Below, one piece after another: positions 49,501 through 61,500 of a stretch of 64,000 nucleotides of DNA. Each line of letters starts with the position of its first letter. Within the stretch, counting starts at the first letter, position 1. The position numbers and the translations under genes were made by a program. The DNA is from Thelonectria olida (Eukaryota; Ascomycota; Sordariomycetes; Hypocreales; Nectriaceae): assembly GCA_020736575.1 (NCBI GenBank), contig JAGPYM010000058.1, positions 62,001 to 126,000 on the forward strand, read 5' to 3'. The notes beneath the pieces are model-generated. The model made no database searches, was not told the origin of the DNA, and saw only the letters and a list, made by a program, of their open reading frames with translations.

Positions 49501-52500
49501 ACCTGCGCAGTATCGCATTCCGAGTCGCTTGCACATGAGGGTAACAGAGTAGGAAGACAAACACCGCTTCTACACACGCGACCCGTTCCGCATGTAGTGT
49601 CGCTGGTGCACGTCTCTAGGGTTGTTGGGAGACAGGTGTTGGAAACGCAAGACTGTCCTTGGGCACATTCGGAATCCACACTGCACGATGAGAAGAGAGG
49701 GGGAATGCAGAGACCTGAAGTGCAAATGAAGGTGTTGGAGCAATCGCCGTTGCTCTCGCACGTCGAGAGGGACCGCGGAAGACACACGCCAAGCCTACAG
49801 ACTTGACTGAAGGCACATTGAGAATCGGTGCTGCACAGGGGCAAAGAATCCGGTAAACATACTTCCCCAGTGCAGACCTGATTGGCACCGCAAGGGCTGC
49901 TATCGTCGCAGCCGGTTAGGGTGGTAGGTAAACAGGCGCCGCCTCTGCACACTTCACCGTTGTTACAGTCTTGGCTGTCCGTACAGCTCGAGAAGACTTC
50001 CGGCAGGCAAAGGCCGCCGAGGCAAGTCGCTCCTCCAGTGCACTCGGAGTCAGATGTGCACACAGTGAGGGCATCAGGTATGCAGTAGCCGAGCCGGCAC
50101 ACATCGTCACCCGAGCATGTCGCGTCCGTGGTGCACGTCTGGAGAATGTCGGGAAGGCAAAGTCCCGAAACACAAGCCTGGTTGGCACCGCACGACTGAT
50201 CCGAATCGCAGGTAGGGAGGGCGCTCGGTAAGCATACTCCGGCCGTACAAACTTGGCCACTATTGCAGTTCGAGTCGCTTTGGCAGGGAGGGAAGACGGC
50301 GGGCACGCAGAGCCCACCGAGGCAGCTCTGGCCAGCTTCACATTGACTGTCGGTTTGACAAGCGTCAAGCTCGGATGGGAGACAGTGGCCGAGTCGGCAA
50401 ACTTGGGCTCCGCTGCAGTCGTCCTCACTTGTGCAAGCGGGTAAGAAATCAGGGAGGCAAACACCGTTGGAGCACGACTGGCTAGTGCCGCAGTCTGACT
50501 GGCTTTGACAAGTGTCCAAGCCTGAGGGCAAGCAAATACCGGCAGTGCAAGACTGGCCGGATGTGCAATCCGTTGCTGACTGGCAAGGTGGGAAAAGCTC
50601 CGGGACGCAGAAACCAGCAACGCAGTTTTGACCGTCGTCACATCCGCCATCATCAGTGCAGTCCACGATAGTTCGCGGCAGGCACACTCCCAAGCGACAA
50701 ACCTGGGTGCTCGTACACTCAGAGTCCTCGGAGCAGGATGGAAGGACACTCGGGACACAGACGCCACTTGCGCACGTCTGATCCGATGGACAGGTGTTTC
50801 CTTCGCCGCACGAAGAGAGGACGTCAGGAAGACACAAACCGGCGGTGCATGTTTGCCCACTCCCACAGGAAGCACTGGACTCGCAACCGGGGAAGGCGGT
50901 GGGCAAACAAATACCGGCTGTGCAGGTCTGGCCTGAACCGCATGGCGTTTCCGAGTTGCAGCCGGAAATCGTTCTGGGAATGCAGACACCGAGTCTACAC
51001 ACCTCGTTGTCTTCGCATGCAGAATTGGACGAGCAGCTGGAGAGGGTGCTCGGTAAGCATATTCCGTTTGTACACGTTTGTCCGGTGGTACATGCGCTGT
51101 CGTCTTGACACGAATTGAGGAAATCCGGTAGGCACAGTCCCGCGTTGCAGACTTGTCCTTGGGAGCAATCTGTAGAGGTTGTGCAAGTCGAATACGTGTC
51201 CGGAACGCACAGTCCGGCAGCACACGTTTGACCAGAGCCACAATCCTGGCTAGTAGTACAGCTGGTGAGATCGCGAGGAAGGCAAACGCCCAGCCTGCAC
51301 ACCTGAGTGCTGATGCACTGGGAGTCGGACGAGCAGGTCGGTAAGAAGTCAGGGACGCAAAGGCCGCTCGCGCATCTCGCTCCGGTTCCACAGCTTAGAT
51401 CATCAGTGCATTGGTTGACCAAGTCTGGGAAGCATGAGCCTGAGATGCACACGTTTCCACTGCCGCAGTCCTGGGACGTAGAGCAGTCGGGGAATGCAGT
51501 CGGTAAACAAAGACCACCTGTACAGCTCTGTCCATCCAGACATCCGCTGTCCGCCTCGCAACTAGTAAGTGACGTGGGTAAGCAAAGCCCAAGTCGGCAA
51601 ACTTCTCTATCGTCGCATTGAGCGTTCGAAGAGCATGTTGATAGCACGTTCGGAAGACAAAGACCGGCAGTACAGGTTTGGTCGGATGGACAAGGGCTCT
51701 CGGAGGAGCACGGAGTAAGTGTGTTCGGGAGACAAACGTTGTTTGTGCAAGTTTGGCCCTCTCCGCAGTCGGACGTTCCAGTACACGAAGGGAAGAGAGC
51801 GGGAACGCAGAGTCCAGCCGCGCACGTTTCCTGAGAACCGCAATCGGAGTCGCCAGTGCACAGATTGAGATCAGCCGAGACGCAGACTCCAAGACGACAG
51901 AGTAGCAGGAGAGAAACGTCGCAGTCTTCGTCCAAGGTACATCGGTCCAAGCCACTGGGGAGACACACGCCGCTGGTGCATGTCTGGCCCGTACTGCAAG
52001 TTGAACTATCGGAGCATCCAACGATTGCGGAGGGGAGGCAGATACCGCCAGTGCAGGATTGTCCACTGCTGCATTCCTGAGAGCTCTGGCAAGGGGAAAG
52101 GGCCTCGGGCAAGCATAAACCGCCTGTGCACACCTGGTTGGCGGCACATCCGCTGTCTTGCTGGCAGAGAGTGAGGTCCCGCGGAATGCAGAGACCGAGC
52201 CGGCAGGCCTGATCGCTTCTGCACCCAGAGTCCGCGGTGCAAGAATCCAACCCAGACGGGAGACAAATTCCCGCCGTACAGGTTTGACCGGCCGCGCAAG
52301 TGTCCCCGGATCCGCATGAAGGAAGGACATTCGGAAGGCAAATGTTGTTTCTGCACACGTTGCCGTTTCCACAGTTTGAATCCGTCTGACACGGGGGGAA
52401 AGCTGCCGGAAGGCAAATGCCAGAAGTGCAAACTTGGTCGATCCCGCATTGCTCGTCGACAGCGCATAATGAGATGTCGGTGGGAATGCAAACACCCAGG

Positions 52501-55500
52501 CGGCAAACGTGATCACTGGCGCATGCCTCGTCGCCTGAGCAGAGAGGCAACGTATCCGGAAGGCATACGCCGCCAGTGCATTTCTGGTCCGTACTGCAGT
52601 CCTCGTCGCCAGTGCACGTGTCGAGACCTTGCGGAAGGCAAAGGCCTCCGGCACAGGATTCCGTGTTTCTGCAGTCCTCGTCGCCTTCGCAGCTTGGGAA
52701 GACCTTCGGTATGCATATAGAACCCGCACACGTCTCGTTGTCGGTACAGTCGCTATCGGCGGTGCAGGTGTTGATAATTTGAGGAAGGCACACGCCCAGA
52801 CGGCAGACTTCGCTACTGTCGCACTCGGTATTCGTGGCGCAAGTAGGTAATGTGGGAAGGCAAGCGCCTGATGTGCAGGACTGCTCGTCACCGCAGTCAG
52901 AGTCGCTTGTACACGAGCCGACGCCTTGCGGCAAGCAGATACCGCCCGTGCAAGCCTCGTCCGAGTCACAGTCTCCAGCTCCGGTACAGTCAGGGAACGG
53001 GGACGGGAGGCAAATTCCGCCAATACAAGATTGTCCTTGGGTGCAAGAACTATCTGTTTGGCAAGTGTTGAGAGCTTGAGGAAGGCATACGCCCAGTCTG
53101 CACACTTGCGAGGCCTGGCAGTCGCTCGTAGCCGTACAAGTGGGCAACACACTAGGGAGACAGGCTCCCGATGTGCATACCTGGCCGGAGCTGCATTCAG
53201 AGTTGTCGGAGCAAGCGTCGAGACCTTGCGGAAGGCAGACGCCGGCGGTGCAGCTCGAGCCTTGAGTGCAGTTGGCACTGGCAGTGCAGCCGTTGAACAG
53301 TGGAGGAACGCATATTCCGGCCTTGCATTCGTTGTCGCCAACGCATTGGCCGTCCGAGGTACAGCTGGTCAACTGCTGCGGAATGCAAAGACCGAGTCGG
53401 CACAGCTGATTGCTGCCACAGTCGGAATCGCCAGTGCAGCTGGGCAGTGTGACGGGCAGGCACACCCCCGAGACGCAGCTTTCAGCACCGCCGCAGTCAG
53501 ACGAAGACGAGCATTGTTCAAGTATGTTCGGCAAGCAGGTGCCGTCTCTACACGAGGAGGAGCTTGCACAGTCCGTATCAGAGCGGCAGGGCGGATATAG
53601 AGCCGGAGTGCACACACCGGCAGTACACGTCTGGCCGGATCCGCAGGCACTATCGTCCTCGCACGTAGTGAGCGTCGGTGGTAGGCACACCCCGAGTCGG
53701 CAAACATTAGAGCCGCTACACTCCGTGTCGACAGTGCAAGCCGGCAAAATCGCTGGAAGGCAGGCTCCGGATCTGCACGCTTCGTCTTGACCGCAATCGT
53801 CATCGGTCGTACAGCTTTCGAACCCTCCAGGGAGACATGTACCGGCTATGCAAGCCTCGCTCTGACCGCAGTCAGTGCTCGACTGGCAGGGAGGGAATGC
53901 TGAAGCCAGGCAAATGCCCGCAACGCATCCTTGACCTTGAGTGCAGTCGGAATCCACTGTGCAGGCTGTGAGGGACCTAGGAACGCAAACACCGAGCCTG
54001 CACACCTGTTCTGCGGTGCAGGCAGAGTCGCCCGAGCAGGTGGGTAAGAGAGAAGGAAGGCACACGCCGGATCTGCAAGTTTGGTCGATATCACACTGGT
54101 CGTCAGTTGCGCACCCTTCGAGTCCGGTGGGGAGGCAAAGTCCCGATGTGCAGGTTTGTCCGTCAGCACATGTGCTGCCGCCAGATTCGCACGAGGGGAA
54201 CACCTCTGGTAGACAAAAACCGAGCGTGCAGACTTGGCCTGCACTGCAAGCTTCGTTGCCAGTGCACGCTGTAAGGTCTCGAGGCACACAAACGCCGAGC
54301 CTGCATAGTAGATCGATGGCGCATCCACTATCATCAGAGCATGGCGGCAGGATTGACGGGAGACACACGCCGTTGGTGCAAGACTGCCCAGTTGCGCATT
54401 CCGAGTTGGCGGTACAAGTGACGAGCCCTTGGGGCAAGCAAGTGCCAGAAGTGCACGTCTCATCCTCGTCGCAGTTCGAATCGGTGGTGCACCCAGGGAA
54501 CACCGTCGGAAGGCATATTCCGGCAGTACACGTCTCGCCTTGGCTGCAACCACTGCTTGACTCGCACGAGGTCAGGTCTCTCGGAATGCAGAAGCCCAGT
54601 CTGCACACTTGTTCAACAATGCACCCACTGTCGTCGGAACAGGGAGACAAGGCTGACGGCAGGCACACTCCTTCAGTACAAATCTGACTGCTGGTACAAT
54701 CGGAGTTGACAGAGCAGGTGTCCACGCCAGGGGGCAAGCAGAGTCCCGAAGTGCAAATCTGGCCGCCAGTGCAATCGGTCGTCTCGTCGCAAGTTGGGTA
54801 GACCTCCGGGAGGCAAATACCGGCCGTGCAAACTTGGCCGTTGCTGCAGTCGCTTTCAGACGTGCAGACGGTGACGACGCGAGGAACGCACACACTAAGC
54901 CTGCAGACTCCGTTGTCACTGCAATCGCTATCGACTGTGCACGCGGGCAGGATAGACGGGAGACACACGCCGCTAGTGCAGATCTGGTTCGAAGGACACT
55001 CGGAAGACGAAGTGCAAGTATCGATGTCGAGGGGCAGGCAAAGGCCAGCCTTGCAAGCCTCTCCCGTCCCACAGTCCTCGTCAGCTGAACAGCCAGGGAT
55101 GGCTGTAGGTAGGCAAATACCGGCGGTGCAAGCTTGCCCTTCGGAGCAGTCGGCGTCGAAGGAACAGACGGTAAGGGCTCTCGGGAGGCAAACGCCAAGG
55201 CGGCACACGTCCGTACTGTCACACTCGGAGTCGGTGCTGCACTGCGACAATGCTGCGGGAAGGCACACTCCTCCAATGCAAGTCTGACCAGTCCGACACT
55301 CATTGCTAGACGAACAGCCTTCGAGGACAGAGGGTAGACACAAGCCCTCTCGACAGACTTGGCTTGTGCTACAGTCCGTATCGGCTTCGCAGTTTGGATA
55401 CACCTTCGGCAAGCAGATACCCGCTGTGCAGATTTGGCCGCTTTGGCACGCGTTGTCGCCTTGGCAGGTCGTCAGGGTTTCCGGTATGCACACGCCAAGT

Positions 55501-58500
55501 CGACAGACTTGATCGCTATCGCAAGCCGAGTTTGATGAACAAGTCGGGAGGATCGCAGGGAGGCACACTCCGCCAGTGCACGATTGACCTGAGCCACAGT
55601 CTGACGGGTTCGTGCAGCCGTTCAGCGTGGAAGGAAGGCATATGCCTCCGAGACAGGCTTCGTTGTCGCCACAGTTCTGATCGACACTGCACTGAGGGAA
55701 GACACCGTCAATGCACACTCCCAGTGTGCAAACTTGTCCGTCTTGGCAATCGCCCACATCCGCACAAATAGTCAGCGAAGTGGGAAGGCACGTTCCGAGA
55801 CGGCAGACTTGATCCGAAGGGCAGTCATTGTCGCCAGCGCACGTCGAGAAGGAGTCCGGAAGGCACACGCCGGAGGAACAGGTCTGGCCTGGTCCACATG
55901 GATTGCCATCTCCGCATTGTGTCAAGCCTTGAGGCAGGCATATTCCGGCAAGACAAGATTGGCCTTGGTCGCAGGTTTCGTCAGTGGTGCAGGCGGGGAA
56001 GATTTCCGGCACACAAAGTCCCGCCACGCAGATATTGCCGCTCTGGCACGAACTGTCGCTGTCGCAGGTCGTGAGTGTTTTGGGAATGCAGACACCGAGA
56101 CGGCAAACCTGATTGCTATTGCAACTCGTGTCAGATGTACATGGTGAGAGGGTGCTCGGGAGGCACACTCCGTTGGTACAAATCAGGCCTTCGGCGCAAG
56201 AGTCATCAGTTCCGCAGGAGCTGAGGCCGGCAGGGAGACAAGCACCTCCCAGGCATGATTCTCCTTGGCCGCAGCTGTCGTCCGAAGTACAGGCAGGGAA
56301 GATTTCAGGGACACAAATTCCACCAGTGCAAATCTCGCCACTGCCGCATCCCGTGTTCGTCTGGCACGCGGTAAGGGTTTTCGGAAGACACACACCGAGT
56401 TGACACACCTGGTCTCTTTCGCAGTCCGTATTGGCGCCGCACTGGCTGAGGCCGGTGGGGAGGCAGGCGCCGGATGTGCAAGTCTGACTCTCGGCACAAT
56501 CTTGATCGCCTTGACATGTGTTGAGCCCCTGCGGAAGGCAAACTCCTCCAATGCAAATCAGTTCTCGACCGCAGTTCTGATCCGATGTGCACGTCGAGTA
56601 AACCTGGGGTAAACAGATACCGCCAGTGCAGGCCTGATTGGCGTTGCATTGGTCGTCCGAGGTACAGGTGTTGAGAGTCTGGGGGATGCAAAGTCCAAGA
56701 CGGCAGACCTGATCGGTAGCACAATCGGTCGATACAGTACATGCATCAAGCCCCTCGGGGAGGCACACGCCGGATGTGCACGTTTGTCCGGATGTGCAAG
56801 GTTGGTCGTCTCCGCACGTCGAGAGACCAGCAGGTAAGCACACGCCGCCAACACATTGCTGTGCCTGGGCGCAATTCTGGTCGGATGCACACGTAGGGAA
56901 GACCTTAGGCAAGCATATGCCGCCGGTACAGGCCTCGTCTTCGTCGCATTGAGAATTCGATGTGCACGTTGACAGCGTTTTCGGAACACATACTCCAAGG
57001 CGGCATACATCACTGCTACCGCAGTCTGCATCCGCTGAGCAGGTTGAGAGAGTCGACGGAAGACACACGCCAGAAGTGCAAGTTTGTCCCTGGCTGCATG
57101 GAGTGTCCGTACCACAGCTGGCGAGGCCACCGGGAAGGCATATACCGGCCAAGCAAGCCTGACCCTGTCCGCAGGTTGCATCGCTAACACAGGTGGGGAG
57201 AACTGGAGGCACGCAAAGCCCGCCGGTACAAACGTTGTTGCCTTGGCAGTCGCTTGTCGAGGTGCAGGTAGAGAGTGCTTTGGGAATACACACGCCGAGG
57301 CGACATGCGGCGTTGCCACCACAGTCCGTATCCGTAGAGCACGTAGGCAGGTCGGGAGGGAGGCACACTCCACCAACGCACGTCTGGCCGTCTGTGCAAA
57401 GAGTATTGGAGTCGCAGCTGGCGAGGCCTTGGGGAAGGCATATGCCGGCAGTGCAAGATTGAGCCTGGCCACACTCTTGGTCCGTTTCGCAGGTTGGGAA
57501 AGCCGTGTTCAGGCATACGCCAAGGGTGCAGGTCTGAACCAAAGTGCAATCACTGTTGGTTACACATAGCGTCAGGTCTTCGGGAATGCACAATCCCAAG
57601 CGGCAGGCTTCGTTGCTGCCGCACTCGTTGTTTTGGCTGCAGGCAGAGAGGGCGTCCGGAAGGCACACGCCGGACCTGCAGGTCTGACCCTGGCCACAAG
57701 GTGTATCGGTGCCGCACGAAGCGAGCCCCTGGGGAAGACAGATACCGGCGAGACAGGCCTCATTCTCGGCACAGTTGGCATCGGTTGAGCAAGAAGGGAA
57801 GACTCCGGGCAGGCAAATTCCGCCGGTGCACAGTTGAGCTTCGGGGCAGCCACTATCGGATGTGCACGGAGTGAGAGTGCCGGGGACGCAGACGCCCAAT
57901 GTGCACACGGTTTCACTGCCGCAATCGCTGTTTTGGCTGCACAATGGCAGGTTTTCGGGAAGGCACACGCCGGACGTGCAAGTTTGTCCAGAGGCACATG
58001 GCGTTTCGTTGTCGCAACTGGCGAGCCCGGCCGGAAGACACACGCCAGCTGTGCACTCTTGGTTGTTCGCGCAGTCACTTGGCTGTTGGCAAGTCGGGAA
58101 CAGCTCGGGAACACAAATTCCAGCTGTGCAAGCTTCGCCGGTTGAGCACTCGCCATCGCTGTTGCAAGCTGTAAGGGTTTCCGGGAGGCACAGCCCAAGA
58201 CGACACACCTCGTTGGACTCGCAGCCAGCGTTGTCGGAGCAGGAGGCCAGCCCGATCGGCAGGCATATACCGGAAACGCAAGCTTGGTCTTGGCCGCACC
58301 CGGAATTGCCAGAACAAGTTGGCAGCGAACTAGGTAGGCACACGTTTACCGTGCAAGTCTGGCCAGGAGCGCAGTCCTGTGAGGTCTGGCAGGGAGGGAA
58401 GACGTTCGGAACACAAGCTCCACCGGCGCAAGACTCGTCGTCGCCGCAGTCGCCGCTTTCCGAGCAGGCTGGGAGCCTGGGGACACAAAGACCGGCTGTG

Positions 58501-61500
58501 CAAGTGTTGGTGTTTGAACACTGCGCATCATTCTGACAGCCCGTAAGCGTCCGCGGCAGGCACACGCCAAGCCTGCATGCTTCATTGTTGGTGCACTCTG
58601 AGTCGAGGGTGCAGGATGTCAGGCCCGCGGGGAGGCAAAGACCGGATACGCAGCTTTGGGCGTCGCCGCATTCTGATGCAGCGGAGCATGGGGTCAGCGT
58701 GCTCGGGAGACATGTATTCGCCGTACAAGTCTGACCAGAGCTGCAATCCTGGGATGTTCGGCACGGAGGTAGGAAGGTAGGGACGCAGTGGCCCAGGGTG
58801 CAAGACTCGTCGGAATTGCAATCGGTGTCCTGCGAGCAGCTGGAAAATAAGGGCACGCAAATGCCAACGGTGCAGGTCTCGGTGGTGGAGCATTCCGAAT
58901 CGCTCACACATATGCTAAGGTCCTGGGGAACACACACGCCGAGTCTGCACGCTTCTGTAGCATCACAGTCCGAATCGACAAGGCAGGTAGGCAAATCTGC
59001 TGGTAAGCACACGCCGTTTGTGCAAGACTGGCCTTCTTGACAGCTTGAGCTATCCGAACAAGCACTGATACCCGTGGGCAGACAGTAGCCGGCGATACAG
59101 CTCTCGCCAGTTTCGCAAGTGTCGGCAGTCTCGCAAGTCGGGATGATGGTGGTCGGGATACAAAGACCGGCCGCGCAGACCGCACCGGAGCCGCAGTCGG
59201 CGTCGGCGGAGCAGAGAGAAAAGGTCGGGGGGAGACAGGCGCCGAGTCTACACACTGCGTCACCTTCACAATCGGAGCTGGTGGTGCAGGGAGGTAGGCC
59301 CGACGGAAGACAGACGCCACTGGTACAAGACTGGCCTTGCTCGCAAGACGAGCTGTCGGCACAGGTCGTGACGCCCGTGGGAAGGCACAGTCCGGCGATG
59401 CAACTCTCGCCAGCACCGCAAGTGTTGTCGCCAGAACTGCAGGATGGAATGATGGTATTAGGAAGGCAAAAGCCTGCCGTGCACGTTTGGCTGCTGGTGC
59501 AGTCTGTGTCGGAGGCACAAGTAGTGAGGCCTTGCGGAATGCAGGCTCCGAGCCTGCAAACTTGAGTGTTGGGACACTCGGAGTCGCCTGCACAGGTGGC
59601 GAGTCCCTCAGGAAGGCACACTCCCTCTGTGCACACCTGACCCGGGGCGCAATCGACGTCAACAGCGCAGGTTGCGATGCTTGTGGGCAGGCAAACGCTC
59701 GCAGTGCAAGCCTGCGACTCGTCACAGTCGGAGTCTTGGGTGCAGGAGGGGAAGATGGTGGAGGGAACGCAGAAGCCGGCCGCACACGTGTTGCCAGTCG
59801 AGCAATCGTTGTTCGATTGACACAGAGACAGGGTTTGCGGAATGCACACGCCCAATCGACACAGCTGGTTGACGGCACAGCCAGAGTCAGAGGTGCAGTC
59901 GGTGAGGAGATCAGGAAGGCAGATTCCGTTCGTACAAGACAAGCCGCTCGCGCAGGGCGTGTCGGAGCAGCTTTGAAGACCGGAGGGCAAGCACACGCCA
60001 ACCGTGCAAGACTGATCATCGCCGCAATCAGAGTCCTCGGTGCAGGTAGGATACACGGCAGGGGAAACGCAAAAGCCGGTGCTGCAGATGTCTCCGTTGG
60101 AACAGTCGCCGTTCGAGTCGCACAGAGACAGGCCTTGCGGAAGGCACACGCCTAGTCGACAAATCTGGCCACTTGCACATGGCGAGCTGCTGCTGCATTG
60201 AGGGAGAGTTTCCGGGAGACAGATTCCGCTAGTGCATGATAGACCGGTGCTGCAGGGGGAGTCTTGTGAACATTCCGCAAGTCCGGTAGGTAAACAGGTG
60301 CCAGCGGTGCAGCTTTGACCTTGAGCACATTGAGAAGTCTCGGTGCAAGAAGGGAAGATTGTCGAAGGCACACAGAAGCCAGCGGTGCAAGTTTGGCCAT
60401 CGCCGCACTCAGAGCTCTCGGAACAGAGCGAGAGATCCGTGGGAATACAGATTCCGAGCCTGCACACTTGCCCGTTGCCGCAGTCAGAGGTGTCTTGGCA
60501 CGTCGGAAGATCAGGCAAGCAGACCCCAGAGACGCAAGACAAGTCCTGGCTGCATGGAGATGTCTCAGAACAGCTTTGGAGACCCGTCGGCAAGCAAACT
60601 CCGCCAGTGCACGTCTGGTCTTGGGCACACTGAGACGAGGCTGTGCAGGTCGGGAATATCGTAGTCGGGACGCAGAAACCCGCGACACAGCCCTCGTCTT
60701 GACTGCATTCAGAGCTGTCAGAGCAGAGCGAGAGGTCCGTCGGGACGCACACTCCCAGTCTGCACACCTGGTTGTTACCGCAACCCGCTTGGTTTTGGCA
60801 GGTTGGGAGAACATCAGGTAGGCATACGCCATTCGTGCAAGCGAGACCCGGGCCACAGCTCGAGGCATCGGAACAGCCTTGGAGACCGGTCGGCAAACAG
60901 AAACCCGCCGTGCAGGTTTGGCCTTGGCTGCATTGAGACGATGCTGTGCAAGAGGGATAGATTGTGTTCGGGATGCAAAAGCCGGCCGCGCAGGTCTGGC
61001 CCTCGGCGCAGGATGTATTATCGGTGCACAAGGAGAGATCTGAAGGAACACAGACTCCGAGGCGACAAAGCTGGTCGCTACTGCACCCGCTGTCGTCTTG
61101 ACAGGTGGGTAGCAAGTCGGGGAGGCACACGCCGCTGGTGCAAGTGAGGCCCTGGTCGCATTCAGAGTCATCGGTGCAGGTTTGCAGCCCTGTTGGGAGA
61201 CACACGCTCGCAGTGCAAGTCTGATCCTGGCCACAATCGGAAGAATCGGAACAAGGAGGGAAAACCTGGTTGGAAACGCAGAATCCAGCGGTACAAATTT
61301 CGTCTTCGGCGCATGACGAACCATCTGTGCAGAGAGACAAGTCTCGGGGAATGCACACTCCAAGCCGACAAACCTGGCCAGTAGCGCAGCTCGAGTCTCC
61401 TGAGCAAGTCGGCAGGAGATCCGGAAGGCAAACACCGCCGGTGCAGACGAGACCCTGACCGCAGGAGGAGCTGCCGGCACAAGTGTCTAGCCCTGTGGGT

